64,000 nucleotides of DNA from Leifsonia sp. TF02-11 (GCF_017565305.1 NZ_JAGEKP010000007.1:336147-400146); one strand, 5' to 3'. Positions 1 to 8,807 are shown, numbered from the stretch's first letter. Translations and numbers: made by a program. Notes: a model not told the origin generated them from the sequence alone.

Positions 1-985
1 CGGCGGGACCCCCGTAGCACGGGCCGTCGCTCGCCCCGGGGTGCTTGACCCAGAGCAGCGCGTCGAGCTTGACCGCGGGGGATTCGGTGATCTGCGGGTT
101 CTGGCCGAGCGCGGCGCCCGGAGGGTTGCACCAGTCGCCCGTCCAGCCGTTGCCGTTGCGGGAGACGTCGATCACGAAGTGCTTCCAGCCGACGCGGGAG
201 GACACCTTGCCGGCGTAGTCGCGTTCGGCCTGGGTGGCGTCGAAGTTCGAGACGTTGGTGAAGAAGCCGCGCGCGTCGGCGACGCCGGCGGCCTTCAGGT
301 AGGTGGCCTGGACATCCGGGCTCAGCCAGCGGGCGTTGCCGCCGTCGAGGTAGGTGCTGAGCCCCGCGGCGGCCAGGATGCCGACCGCGGAGCGGAGCAG
401 CGGGAGGCGGGTGTCCGCGACGCCCGCGCACTTCGCGCTCGGCAGCATGGCGAGGGAGTCTGGCTCGATCAGCACGACGGCCCTGCTGCCGGCGAGTGCT
501 GCGGCGACCCGGCGGTTCCAGTCGAGGTACTGGTCGGGTGTGAAGCCGCCGGCGGAGTATCCGCCGCAGTCCCGGTCGGGGATCGCATAGGTGACGAACA
601 CGGACGTCGCTCCCTGTGCGGCGGCGGCGCGCAGGTGCCGTTGGATGACGCTGGAGAGCAGCGCTGGACCGTACCAGTCGCCCAGCCAGACGGCGGTCGG
701 CTGGCTCGCGATCTGCTCGATCAGCGCGGCCCGCCTCGCGTCTCCCGCGGCGGCCAGGGCATCGGCCACCAGGCGCGCGTCGCTGGTCGGGTCGACGTAC
801 AGCCGGCTGCCGAAGGCGGAATCGGAGGCGGGGGAGGTCGGGGAGGCCGGGGCTGCAGGCGACGAAGAGGAGATCGCGGTTGCGGCGGGCGCCGGCGCGG
901 CGCCCGGCGCGGCGCCCGGCGGAAGAGGCGTCAGGAGCGCAGCCGCGGCCAGAGCTGCGCCCAGCACTGCGATGAGTGTGCGCAT
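1..985 (-). CDS. Secreted GH6 endoglucanase/cellobiohydrolase, C-terminus cut by window edge
   Basis: I translated this on the minus strand from ATG at 985; it stays open for 328 codons to base 1. Residues 1-26 look like a signal peptide, followed by an Ala/Pro/Ser linker to about 57 and then a glycoside hydrolase family 6 domain. The family landmarks are present: IPDRDCGGYS (Asp139), VLIEPDSLA (Asp176, equivalent to the general acid of fungal Cel6A), YLDGGNARWL, and LLWVKHPGASDGPC near the end of what is visible. GH6 enzymes cut beta-1,4-glucan by inversion outside the cell. Only a short C-terminal piece should be missing. A beta-glucoside importer and GH1 enzyme lie at 54-62 kb and could use its products. 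Confidence 0.9.
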   Translation of the reverse strand, partial: MRTLIAVLGAALAAAALLTPLPPGAAPGAAPAPAATAISSSSPAAPASPTSPASDSAFGSRLYVDPTSDARLVADALAAAGDARRAALIEQIASQPTAVWLGDWYGPALLSSVIQRHLRAAAAQGATSVFVTYAIPDRDCGGYSAGGFTPDQYLDWNRRVAAALAGSRAVVLIEPDSLAMLPSAKCAGVADTRLPLLRSAVGILAAAGLSTYLDGGNARWLSPDVQATYLKAAGVADARGFFTNVSNFDATQAERDYAGKVSSRVGWKHFVIDVSRNGNGWTGDWCNPPGAALGQNPQITESPAVKLDALLWVKHPGASDGPCYGGPA

Positions 986-1110
986 ACCTGCACTATCGGC
1001 TCGTTCCGGTCTGAGGTCAGGGGCCGCCGCGATGTGGAGCCTGAGGATACCCAGAGATTTCGCATCCGGTGCGCGGCGGGAGCACAGCCGGCGCTTGCTT
1101 GACTGAGGGC

Positions 1111-1803
1111 GTGAACGACACCCCCGCGCGCGACAGGCGACTCGAAGCGCAGAAGCGCGCCACGGAGCTGCGCCGACAGGAGGCGCGCCGGGCGCGTCGC
1201 CGCCGGTCGCTGATCGTCGCCGGGGTCGTCGTCGCCGTGCTCGTCGTGGCGGGGACCATCACCGCCGTCGTGCTCCACGGCAAGCCGTCGGCGTCGGTCG
1301 CATCCTCATCCTCCCCCTCGGCGGGCGCCGCGCAGTGGGCCGCCCCGGCCGACGTCGAGTCGGGGGTGACGGCCGCCGGCCTCCAGATGCTGACCGCCGA
1401 GGGCACGGCGCTGCACATCCACCAGCATCTCAGCGTCACGGTCGACGGCTCGCCCGTCGTGGTCCCCGCCGAGCTCGGCATCGACGTCGCCCGGCAGCGG
1501 ATCTCGCCCATCCACACGCACGACGAGTCCGGCATCATCCACGTCGAGTCGCCCACCGTGCAGACCTTCACGCTCGGCCAGGTCTTCGACGAGTGGAAGC
1601 AGAAGCTGGGACCGGGACAGGTCGGGGCGTATCGCGACGGGTCCGACGGTCAGACCGTCACCGTTTTCGTCGACGGGAAGGCCACCGCGGGCGACCCGCG
1701 CTCGATCGAGCTGACCTCGCACGAGGACATCGACATCGTGGTCGCGAAGAAGGGGACCGCCGTCGCCGCGCCGCCGGCCTTCTCCTGGCCTGCGGGCTAC
1801 TGA
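1111..1803 (+). CDS. Membrane-anchored protein of unknown function with His-rich extracellular domain
   Basis: This 230-residue protein starts at GTG 1111. A basic cytoplasmic N-terminus rich in Arg (about residues 1-32) precedes one membrane helix (about 33-53), a Ser/Ala linker, and an exported domain. That domain carries the segments ALHIHQHLSV and SPIHTHDESGIIHVESP, whose clustered His and acidic residues could bind metal; this is inference. I recognise the pattern as a recurring actinobacterial domain of unknown function but cannot name a role. The ribosome binding site is weak (GAGGGC directly before GTG). The gene converges on the DNA glycosylase gene and overlaps its 3' end by 7 bases. 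Confidence 0.75.
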   Translation: MNDTPARDRRLEAQKRATELRRQEARRARRRRSLIVAGVVVAVLVVAGTITAVVLHGKPSASVASSSSPSAGAAQWAAPADVESGVTAAGLQMLTAEGTALHIHQHLSVTVDGSPVVVPAELGIDVARQRISPIHTHDESGIIHVESPTVQTFTLGQVFDEWKQKLGPGQVGAYRDGSDGQTVTVFVDGKATAGDPRSIELTSHEDIDIVVAKKGTAVAAPPAFSWPAGY

Positions 1804-2447
1804 GACGCCGGCGCCGCGATCGGGTTCGCGGAGGCGGAGTCGGCCGCGACCGCCCAGCAATACCACGCCACGAGGGTCCGGTAGGGACGGTACGCGTCAC
1901 CGGCCGCCTGGAGCTCCTTCGGCGTCGGCGTGGGCACGCCCCACCCCTGGCCGTATCCCTTGCGGACGGCCAGGTCGCCGACCGGCCAGACGTCCGGGCG
2001 GTGGAGGTGGAAGATCAGGAACATCTGCGCCGACCACGGGCCGATCCCGCGGACGCGCGAGAGCTGGGCGATCACCTCGTCGTCCGTGAGCAGGTCGAGC
2101 GAGGCCGTATCGAGCACGACGTCGCCGTCGACGACCCGCGCGGCGAGGTCACGCAGCGACGCCACCTTGTTCTTCGAGAGCCCGACGCGGCGCAGGTCGT
2201 CGTCCGAGAGCGCGAGCATGCGCTCGGGCACCACGTCGCCGAGCGCGGCGACGAGCCGGCCGTGGATGGCCGAGGCCGCCGCTCCGGCGATCTGCTGGTA
2301 GCAGATGCCCCGAACCAGCGAGGCGAACGGCGTCTCGAAGGGGATGGCGAAGTGCGGGATGCCGAGCTGCGCGTGCAGGCGCGCGAGCACCGGATCGCGC
2401 TCGCCGAGCTCCCGCGCCGCCCGCTCGAGCCCCGCGTCCTCGAGCAT
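1797..2447 (-). CDS. HhH-GPD DNA glycosylase (AlkA-like 3-methyladenine glycosylase)
   Basis: A 216-residue protein that should excise alkylated purines as the first step of base excision repair. The helix-hairpin-helix is VRGIGPWSAQMFLIFHL (about residues 132-148), followed by the catalytic aspartate in WPVGDLAVRKG (Asp158). There is no iron-sulfur cysteine cluster at the C-terminus, as expected for the AlkA/MAG branch. Length is typical of the short bacterial form. Its ATG overlaps the stop codon of the upstream TetR gene by one base (TGATG), so the two are translationally coupled. Confidence 0.88.
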   Translation of the reverse strand: MLEDAGLERAARELGERDPVLARLHAQLGIPHFAIPFETPFASLVRGICYQQIAGAAASAIHGRLVAALGDVVPERMLALSDDDLRRVGLSKNKVASLRDLAARVVDGDVVLDTASLDLLTDDEVIAQLSRVRGIGPWSAQMFLIFHLHRPDVWPVGDLAVRKGYGQGWGVPTPTPKELQAAGDAYRPYRTLVAWYCWAVAADSASANPIAAPASQ

Positions 2448-3019
2448 CAGCGCGGTGCCTCGGCGCTCAGGGCGCGCACCTGGGCGAGCAGCTGCTCGGC
2501 GACGGCGTCGAACGGGTCGATGCTCGCCTGCGCCCGGCTGAGGATGACGCCGCCCTCGCTGGCCGCGATGAGCAGGGTGGCCGTCGCGGGAGCCGCGTCG
2601 GCGTCGATCCCGCCGAGCGTCAGCAGCTCGGCGAGCAGCTCCGCCCAGCCGCGGAACACGTCGCCGGCCCGCTGCAGCAGGTCATCGGAGTCGGCGGCGA
2701 CGGTGACGGCGACGGCCGAGCAGCCGATGCGGAAGTGCGACACGATCAGAAGGCTCCGCCAGGCTCCGATGAACGTCGAGGCGACGTCGACGGCCGGCTT
2801 GCCGCGCGCCGATTCGATGAGCGCGTTGGAGGTGGCGCCCTGGTGGGCGAGCGCCTGGGCGACCAGGCTCGCCTTGCCGTCGGGGAAGTGATGGTAGATC
2901 GACCCGCGCGGAGCGCCGGTGAGCGCCAGCACCTCCGAGAACGACGTCTCCTGCAGGCCCTTCTCGGCCAGCAGCCTGGCCGCACCCTCGATCATCCGTG
3001 ACTTGGCGTCGGAGACCAT
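2447..3019 (-). CDS. TetR family transcriptional regulator
   Basis: A 190-residue protein starting at ATG 3019. The N-terminal helix-turn-helix spans about residues 8-52, ending in GAPRGSIYHHFPDGKASLVAQAL, a pattern of the LmrA/YxaF-like TetR branch. The C-terminal ligand domain is typical in size. It is divergent from the tautomerase gene at 3112 and coupled to the glycosylase gene downstream. A palindrome in the 92-base divergent gap is the natural operator. The ligand is unknown; a small electrophile or aromatic compound would fit the neighbour, but that is a guess. Confidence 0.85.
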   Translation of the reverse strand: MVSDAKSRMIEGAARLLAEKGLQETSFSEVLALTGAPRGSIYHHFPDGKASLVAQALAHQGATSNALIESARGKPAVDVASTFIGAWRSLLIVSHFRIGCSAVAVTVAADSDDLLQRAGDVFRGWAELLAELLTLGGIDADAAPATATLLIAASEGGVILSRAQASIDPFDAVAEQLLAQVRALSAEAPR

Positions 3020-3046
3020 ACACCGGCCCCTTCCTGTCGGGAGGTG

Positions 3047-3067
3047 TTGACTATGACGATCATCATA
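3047..3067. promoter_or_regulatory. Probable TetR operator and promoter elements
   Basis: TATGACGATCATCATA at 3052-3067 is a 16-base palindrome with 14 of 16 positions matching. It abuts TTGACT (3047-3052), a good -35 for the tautomerase gene. Its reverse complement contains TATGAT, a good -10 for the tetR gene. One bound repressor could therefore control both directions. Confidence 0.5.
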
Positions 3068-3111
3068 CTGCACACTGGTCGCACACACCCGGATTCGAGG
3101 AGTTGATCCCC

Positions 3112-3564
3112 ATGCCCATGATCGACGTCTATGCCACCGCAGGAACGTTCTCCGACCCGCACGCGCTCGCCCGGACCCTCGCCGACACCCTCAAGGTGAT
3201 CGAACAGGTGCCCGACATCCCGATGTTCCGCGCGAACACCGCGGCCTTCGTCCACGACCTCCCCGCCGGCGCCATCTCGAACGTGGACGGCGACTCGGAC
3301 TACGTGCGCGTTCAGGTGCTCACCAACGCCGGCGCGCTCGACCGGCCGAAACAGCTCGCGGTGGTGGAGCAGTTCACCGACCTCGTGGCGGAGGCCGCGG
3401 GCGACCCGTCGCTGAAACAGCGCACCTGGGTGCTGCTGACCGAGGCCGTCGAGGGCGGCTGGGGCCTCGGCGGGCACGCCAACACGAACGAGGAGCTGGT
3501 GGCCGCAGCGCGGGCGCAGATCGCGGAGCTGCGAGCGGGGGCCGCCGCCGCGGAGAACGACTGA
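3112..3564 (+). CDS. Tautomerase family protein
   Basis: A 150-residue protein starting at ATG 3112 behind GAGGAG. It begins MPMIDVYATAG; after removal of the initiator Met, the exposed Pro would be the catalytic base typical of the 4-oxalocrotonate tautomerase superfamily. The length is about twice that of the 60-70 residue subunit, as in the fused two-unit tautomerases (for example the malonate semialdehyde decarboxylase/cis-CaaD groups). The substrate cannot be inferred. It is expected to be controlled by the divergent TetR regulator. Confidence 0.8.
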   Translation: MPMIDVYATAGTFSDPHALARTLADTLKVIEQVPDIPMFRANTAAFVHDLPAGAISNVDGDSDYVRVQVLTNAGALDRPKQLAVVEQFTDLVAEAAGDPSLKQRTWVLLTEAVEGGWGLGGHANTNEELVAAARAQIAELRAGAAAAEND

Positions 3565-3589
3565 CTCCGCGTCACCCGCGAGCGCGGAC

Positions 3590-4762
3590 TCAGGCCGCGA
3601 CGGCTGTCGCCTCCTCGGTGACGGGCCGCCGCGCCGGGTCCCGCAGCGTGCAGAGCACGGCGAAGCCGAGCACCGGCATCGTGACCAGCGTCGCGAGCGC
3701 GAGCTGGAGTCCTGCGGCGTCGGCGAGCACGCCGATCAGCGGTGTGGCGACGCCGCCGACGCTGACCGCGAGCCCGAGCGTGATACCGCTGGCGGTTCCG
3801 ACGCGCGAGGGCAGGTAGTCCTGGCCGAGCGTGACCTGCAGCGAGAACGGGACGTAGAGGCCGATCGAGGTCGCCGCCGCGAACACCAGCAGTGCGGGTC
3901 CCGGCACCCAGACGACCCCGGCGATGGCGACGAGGGTGACGAGGTTCGAGACGGCCGAGACGCCGACGCGTCCCCAGCGCCGGGCGAAGTAGCCGCCGAG
4001 CACGGACCCGACGATCCCGCCGAGGTAGAGGATCGTGAGAGCAATGGTGCCGACACCGGGCCAGCCGGGCAGCCGCTGCTCCGCGTGGCTTGCGATGAAG
4101 GCGCCGAGGCCCACGAACGCGATGGACCGCGTCATGATCACCACGGTCAACCGCAGGAACGATCGGACGTCGTCCGTCATCCTCGCGCTGTCGGCGGCCT
4201 CCGCGGTATCGCCGCGCCGCGCCAGCATCCGGAGCACGGGGACCGCGAGGGAGGCGCCGACGAGAGCCGGGAGCGCGACGACCGGCGTCCAGGACAGGCC
4301 GAGGGCGCCGACCGTGGAACCGACGAGCAGCGGGGCGAGCGCGAAGCCGACGTTGCCGCCGGTCGCGAACCAGGCCATCCCGACGTGGCTGCCGCGACTC
4401 GCGACGCGGACGAGGCGAGCCGACTCCGGGTGATAGGCGGCGACGCCGAGCCCGGAGACGGCGACGAAGACCAGCGTGAGGGCGTAGTCGTGGGCGAGCC
4501 CGCTCAGGCCGATCCCCAGTCCGCTGAGGATCGTCGCGGCCGGCAGGAGCCAGGGCAGCGCACGGCGGTCGGTCAGCAGCCCGAACAGCGGCTGGGCCAC
4601 GGATGAGAGGAGCGATGCGGCGAGGACGATCCCGGCCGCGAGAGCGTAGCTGTAGTGCCGCTCCGCGACGAAGAAGGGCACGAGCGCGGCGACAGCGCCC
4701 TGGAAGACGTCGACGCAGGCGTGCCCGATGGCGAGCAGGGTGATGGGGGAGCGAAGGGTCAT
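3590..4762 (-). CDS. MFS transporter of the fosmidomycin-resistance (Fsr) type
   Basis: A 390-residue membrane protein with about 12 hydrophobic segments. Its start is placed at MTLRSPITLLAIGHACVDVFQG; the GH-x-x-x-D-x-x-Q-G pattern in the first helix and the following AALVPFFV resemble Fsr-type exporters. A cytoplasmic loop near the centre (about residues 185-200) contains RRGDTAEAADSARMTDD. It is divergent from an AraC regulator 55 bases away, which likely controls it. The exported compound is unknown. Confidence 0.85.
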   Translation of the reverse strand: MTLRSPITLLAIGHACVDVFQGAVAALVPFFVAERHYSYALAAGIVLAASLLSSVAQPLFGLLTDRRALPWLLPAATILSGLGIGLSGLAHDYALTLVFVAVSGLGVAAYHPESARLVRVASRGSHVGMAWFATGGNVGFALAPLLVGSTVGALGLSWTPVVALPALVGASLAVPVLRMLARRGDTAEAADSARMTDDVRSFLRLTVVIMTRSIAFVGLGAFIASHAEQRLPGWPGVGTIALTILYLGGIVGSVLGGYFARRWGRVGVSAVSNLVTLVAIAGVVWVPGPALLVFAAATSIGLYVPFSLQVTLGQDYLPSRVGTASGITLGLAVSVGGVATPLIGVLADAAGLQLALATLVTMPVLGFAVLCTLRDPARRPVTEEATAVAA

Positions 4763-4817
4763 GCTGTCGAGACTCCCAAGCGGAGGAGGTGTCCCGCTTC
4801 CGTTATCCTGTCCGATC

Positions 4818-5549
4818 ATGCAGGAATTCCGCCACGAACCCGTCGCCCCGACGACGACCAGGGTCCTCGGGCCGGGCGGGCTCATCGACGCCCACGTGCA
4901 CGATCAGCACCAGCTCGTGTACGCGCGCCGCGGTGTGGTCTCGGTGACGACCGACGCGGGCGTCTGGGTGACGCGGGGATCGCAGGCGATCTGGGTGCCG
5001 GCCGGCACGGTCCACGCGCACCGCGCGTACGGCGAGCTCGAGCTGCGGTTCGTCGGCCTCCCGGTGGAGGACAACCCACTGGGCCTCGCACAACCCACGG
5101 TGGTCACGGTGAGCCCGCTGCTGCGCGAGATCATCGTGGCCTACACCGCCCGAACCACCGAGGACGTAGCCCGGTCGCGCCTGAGGGCAGTGCTCTTCGA
5201 CGAACTGCGCGCAGCGCCGGGTCAGGCGATCCACGTGCCGAGCGCGACGCATCCGCTCGTGCGCAGGCTCGGCGAGCTCCTCGACGCGGATCCGGCGACC
5301 GACCGCACGCTCGCACAGTTCGGGCGGTCGATCGGGGCGAGCGATCGCACGCTGTCGCGGCTCATCCGCGCCGACCTCGGCATGACCTTCCCGCAGTGGC
5401 GCACGCAGCTCCGCCTCCACCGTGCGCTGGTCCTGCTGGCGGAGGGCGCGCCGGTCACCGAGGTCGCGCACCGCTGCGGCTGGTCGTCGGCGAGCACGTT
5501 CATCGAGGTCTTCCGGCGCGCGTTCGGCCGGACGCCGGGGAGTCGCTGA
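4818..5549 (+). CDS. AraC family transcriptional regulator
   Basis: A 243-residue protein starting MQEFRHEP at 4818. The N-terminal half is a cupin sensor (VLGPGGLIDAHVHDQHQLVYARRG), and the C-terminal half carries two helix-turn-helix units (RTLAQFGRSIGASDRTLSRLI and APVTEVAHRCGWSSASTFIEVFRRAFGRTPG), the AraC hallmark. It reads divergently from the Fsr-type MFS pump and is probably its activator. TATCCT at 4804-4809 ends only 8 bases before the ATG, so the transcript may be nearly leaderless. Confidence 0.9.
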   Translation: MQEFRHEPVAPTTTRVLGPGGLIDAHVHDQHQLVYARRGVVSVTTDAGVWVTRGSQAIWVPAGTVHAHRAYGELELRFVGLPVEDNPLGLAQPTVVTVSPLLREIIVAYTARTTEDVARSRLRAVLFDELRAAPGQAIHVPSATHPLVRRLGELLDADPATDRTLAQFGRSIGASDRTLSRLIRADLGMTFPQWRTQLRLHRALVLLAEGAPVTEVAHRCGWSSASTFIEVFRRAFGRTPGSR

Positions 5550-5620
5550 CCTCCTGCTCCAGCGGACACATTCTGTCCGCTTGTCCCGGGATGCTGAGGA
5601 GACGACCACAGGAGGATCCC

Positions 5621-6142
5621 ATGACAGCGTTCCAGCCCGCCGACTACACCAGCGTCGCCCCGTGGGTGGTGACCGACGACACCGGGGCCTTCCTCGACTT
5701 CGTCGCGCAGGCGTTCGGAGGCGTCGAACTCGCCAGGGTGCGCGTGGCGGACGGCAGCATCGGCCACGCCGAGATCCGCATCGGAGACACCGTCGTGTTG
5801 GCGTTCGACCGCCGCCCGGGCTGGCCACGGCTCCCGTCGCTGCTGCGCGTGTTCGTCCCGGACTCGGATGACGCGATGGCGCGCGCGCTCGCCCGCGGCG
5901 CCCGCGTCGTCACCGAGCCGTCCGACAGCGCGTTCGGGCAGCGCGGCGGCCGCATCGCCGACCCGTTCGGCAACATCTGGTGGGTCGTCACCGTCGTGGA
6001 GGAGGTGCCGGAGGACGAGATGTGGCGGCGGCTCGCGGAGCCCCGCTATGCCGAGGCGATGAGCAGGGCGCAACGCACGCTCGACAGCGAGCTCAGCGGC
6101 GTCGATCGCCGGTACGAGAGCGCACCGAAGCGGCCGGAGTGA
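5621..6142 (+). CDS. VOC (glyoxalase/bleomycin-resistance-like) family protein
   Basis: A 173-residue protein with a strong AGGAGG site ahead of ATG 5621. It shows the beta-alpha-beta repeats of the vicinal oxygen chelate fold: YTSVAPWVVTDDTGAFLDFVAQAFGG at the N-terminus, IGHAEIRIGDTVVLAFD in the middle, and GGRIADPFGNIWWVVT in the second half. The C-terminal 40 residues form an extra charged tail. Such proteins bind metal and small substrates; this one resembles the PhnB/YdfG-like group, so no reaction can be assigned. Confidence 0.82.
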   Translation: MTAFQPADYTSVAPWVVTDDTGAFLDFVAQAFGGVELARVRVADGSIGHAEIRIGDTVVLAFDRRPGWPRLPSLLRVFVPDSDDAMARALARGARVVTEPSDSAFGQRGGRIADPFGNIWWVVTVVEEVPEDEMWRRLAEPRYAEAMSRAQRTLDSELSGVDRRYESAPKRPE

Positions 6143-6190
6143 GCGCCGGAGTGAGCTGAGAGCGATGCGCTGACCCGCACCGACCGGGCG

Positions 6191-6225
6191 ACGCCCCGAT
6201 TCCGCGATGCAGGGATCCGGGGCGT
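6191..6225 (+). terminator. Stem-loop downstream of the VOC gene
   Basis: ACGCCCCG (6191-6198) pairs with CGGGGCGT (6218-6225) around a 19-base loop, 48 bases after the VOC stop codon. No U-tract follows, which is common in high-GC actinobacteria. Confidence 0.45.
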
Positions 6226-6246
6226 TCGTCGTGTTCGGGAGCACGC

Positions 6247-6309
6247 TTGACCCCCTCCAGGACTCCCGATATAGTCAACCTATCGCAAACTAGTTTGCAA
6301 ACAGTTTGC
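6247..6309 (+). promoter_or_regulatory. Promoter with overlapping twin LacI-type operators
   Basis: TTGACC (6247-6252) and TATAGT (6270-6275) are separated by 17 bases. Just downstream lie GCAAACTAGTTTGC (6285-6298, perfect 14-base palindrome) and GCAAACAGTTTGC (6297-6309, perfect with one central base), which share a GC. This gives three GCAAAC/GTTTGC half sites over the start of transcription, positioned to block elongation or initiation. The adjacent lacI gene (6353) is the obvious binder, making the whole operon autoregulated. Confidence 0.75.
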
Positions 6310-6352
6310 GCAGGATTTTCGGCAGTTTCGACCAGGTCAATGGAGATTGAGC

Positions 6353-7402
6353 ATGACGACCGAGAGAACCGGTTTGGATGGCGGCCCCGACAAGCGTACG
6401 GGCGCGAGCACGGTCACGATCCAGGCTGTCGCCGCCGCCGCCGGCGTCAGCAAGACGACCGTGTCGCACGTGCTCTCCGGCAACCGGCCGGTCTCCGCCG
6501 AGACCCGCCGCCGGGTTGAGAAGGTCATGGAGGATCTCGGCTTCACCCCGAACTTCTTCGCCCAGGCGCTGAACCGCAACCGCAGCAACAGCATCGCGCT
6601 GATCGCGCAGGACATCACGAACCCGTTCTACCCGGCGCTCGCCCGCGGCCTCCAGGCGGCGGTTTCGAGTCAGGACCAGGTCGTCATGCTCTTCGACGCG
6701 GGAGCCGACGAGGGCGGGCTTACTCACGCCTTCGTCACCGACGCCATCCAGCGGCGGGCCGACGGCGTGGTCGTTGCCGTCAGCGACGTGGACGACGACA
6801 TCGCCCGCCTGCGCGACGCCGGCATCCCCGTCGTCGCGGTCGGCTCCGGCGCATCCGCGCTCCCGATCGACTGGGTGACCGCCGACGACGAGCGCATCGC
6901 GGCCGACGCCGTGATGCACCTCCACCTGCTCGGGCACCGCCGCATCGCCACGATCACCGGCCCGCTGACCCACACGCCGGGCAAGCCCCGGCACGTCGGC
7001 TACCTCCGCGCGATGCAGGACCTCGACCTCCCCGTCGACCCGGCCCTGATCGAGCACGGCGAGTGGACGCGCGAGAGCGGGTTCGAGGCGATGCGCCGGC
7101 TCATCGCGTTGCGGGACCGCCCGAGCGCGGTGTTCTGCGCGAACGACCTGATGGCGATCGGCGCGCTGGACGCCGCCCACCAGGCGGGCCTCTCGGTGCC
7201 CGAGGACATCGCCATCATCGGCGTCGACGACATCGACGCCGCCGGTCTCGTGCGCCCGGCGCTGACCACCGTGCGCATCCCGGCGGAGGAGATCGGCCGT
7301 GCCGCCGGAGAGCTCCTCCTGCACCGCATCGCCGAGGGGATGACCTCGACCCACCGGCACGTTCTCGTGCAGCACGCGCTCATCGCGCGCGAATCCGCCT
7401 GA
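6353..7402 (+). CDS. LacI family transcriptional regulator of a nucleoside/sugar operon
   Basis: A 349-residue protein. The helix-turn-helix and hinge occupy about residues 21-76 (VTIQAVAAAAGVSKTTVSHV, then LGFTPNFFAQALNRNRS). A periplasmic-binding-like sensor follows, with the typical end VPEDIAIIGVDDIDAAGLVRPALTTVR. The ATG at 6353 has GGAG upstream and was preferred over an in-frame TTG two codons earlier. It is the first gene of an operon with an ADP-ribosylglycohydrolase, a nucleoside hydrolase and an importer, so the inducer is probably a nucleoside-derived or glycosidic compound; this is inference. Confidence 0.93.
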   Translation: MTTERTGLDGGPDKRTGASTVTIQAVAAAAGVSKTTVSHVLSGNRPVSAETRRRVEKVMEDLGFTPNFFAQALNRNRSNSIALIAQDITNPFYPALARGLQAAVSSQDQVVMLFDAGADEGGLTHAFVTDAIQRRADGVVVAVSDVDDDIARLRDAGIPVVAVGSGASALPIDWVTADDERIAADAVMHLHLLGHRRIATITGPLTHTPGKPRHVGYLRAMQDLDLPVDPALIEHGEWTRESGFEAMRRLIALRDRPSAVFCANDLMAIGALDAAHQAGLSVPEDIAIIGVDDIDAAGLVRPALTTVRIPAEEIGRAAGELLLHRIAEGMTSTHRHVLVQHALIARESA

Positions 7403-7460
7403 GCCTCCGGAACCTCCGTACCGCCACGAACGCCACGAACGCCCAGAAAGAAGACACCCC

Positions 7461-8807
7461 GTGCACTCTGCGCTCGACCCCCGCGACCTCGTCCCCGACG
7501 AGGCCGAGCAGCTCGCCCACTCCGGTCACCTGATCGGCGACCTCGAGGAGCGTGCGCGCGCTGCGGCAGCGGCCTCCGACCTCGACGGGCTCGCCCGCAT
7601 CAGCGACGAGCTCGCGACCGCTCCGCTGCGCGCAGACTGGCCGTACGACGAGCCGAGCGACGACGCGACGCTCGAGCGGCTCGGCGCGGACGTGCCGCCG
7701 TCGCCCGTCGACGTGGCCGACCTGCCGCGGCGCCTGCGCGGTGCGTGGCTCGGCAGGGCGGTCGCCAACACGCTGGGCAAGCCCATCGAGGGCCTCACAC
7801 GCGCGGAGGTCGAGACCTACCTGCGCGCGGCCGGCCAGTGGCCGCAGACCGGGTACGTCGCCCTGCTCGACCCGCTCCCCGCGGGAGTCTCGCACCTCCA
7901 CGAGTCGGCGCCGTTCGCCTCGGCCGGGCTGTTCGTCGACGTGCCGCGCGACGACGACATCGACTGGACGATCCTCGGCCTGTACCTGATGGAGCGCTAC
8001 GGTCAGGACCTCACGACGGCGGACATCGAGACCGAATGGCTCGACCGCATCCCGTTCACCCAGACCTTCACCGCCGAGCGGGCCGCATACCGCAACCTGA
8101 TCCACGGACTGCACGCGCCCGAGACGGCCGTGGTCGGCAACCCCTACCGGGAGTGGATCGGCGCGCTCATCCGCGCCGATGTCTTCGGCTACGTGCACCC
8201 GGGCGACCCCGGTGCCGCCGCGCGCCTGGCCCTGATCGACGCGCGGCTGACCCACGTGCAGAACGGCATCTACGGCGAACTGTGGGCCGCCGCCCTGGTC
8301 TCCGCCGCGTTCGCCACCGACAGCGCGGAGGACGCGCTCCGTGTCGCGCGGCGTTTCGTGCCGGGCACCTCCCGTCTGGCTGCGGCCCTGGACGGGATCC
8401 GCGACGTCCACCGCGGCGGCGCGAGCGCCAAGGACGCCCTCGACTGGATCGATAGCGAACTCGGCCACTACAACTGGGTGCACACCATCCACAACGCGGC
8501 CGCCATCGCCGCCGGCCTGCTGTGGGGCACCGACTTCACCACCTCCGTCGCCCTCACCATCGCCGCCGGTCGTGACACCGACTCGTCCGCTGCCACCACC
8601 GGCAGCGTGTTCGGGGCGCTCCACGGCGACGACGCGATCCCCGCCGACCTGGTGGGCACGACCCACCACCGGGTGCGCAGCAGCATCCGCGACTTCGACC
8701 GGATCACCATCGACGAGCTCGCCGCGCGCACGCTCGCCGTGACCACCGTCGCTCTTCCGGCAGAGACCGCCGCAGAAGCCGCCGTCGAGTCGGAGGCGGT
8801 GCGCTGA
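7461..8807 (+). CDS. ADP-ribosylglycohydrolase (ARH) family protein
   Basis: A 448-residue protein starting at GTG 7461. The ARH fold is recognisable from RLRGAWLGRAVANTLGKPIEG (about residues 92-112), DDDIDWTILGLYLMERYG (metal-binding acidic cluster) and, near the C-terminus, IAAGRDTDSSAATTGSVFGALHG, which supplies the second Mg-binding Asp pair. Members hydrolyse N-glycosidic bonds of ADP-ribosyl groups or related ribosides. Roughly 90 N-terminal residues precede the core domain. Its stop overlaps the next start (TGATG), tying it to a nucleoside hydrolase and suggesting action on a small imported N-riboside rather than on a modified protein. Confidence 0.85.
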   Translation: MHSALDPRDLVPDEAEQLAHSGHLIGDLEERARAAAAASDLDGLARISDELATAPLRADWPYDEPSDDATLERLGADVPPSPVDVADLPRRLRGAWLGRAVANTLGKPIEGLTRAEVETYLRAAGQWPQTGYVALLDPLPAGVSHLHESAPFASAGLFVDVPRDDDIDWTILGLYLMERYGQDLTTADIETEWLDRIPFTQTFTAERAAYRNLIHGLHAPETAVVGNPYREWIGALIRADVFGYVHPGDPGAAARLALIDARLTHVQNGIYGELWAAALVSAAFATDSAEDALRVARRFVPGTSRLAAALDGIRDVHRGGASAKDALDWIDSELGHYNWVHTIHNAAAIAAGLLWGTDFTTSVALTIAAGRDTDSSAATTGSVFGALHGDDAIPADLVGTTHHRVRSSIRDFDRITIDELAARTLAVTTVALPAETAAEAAVESEAVR

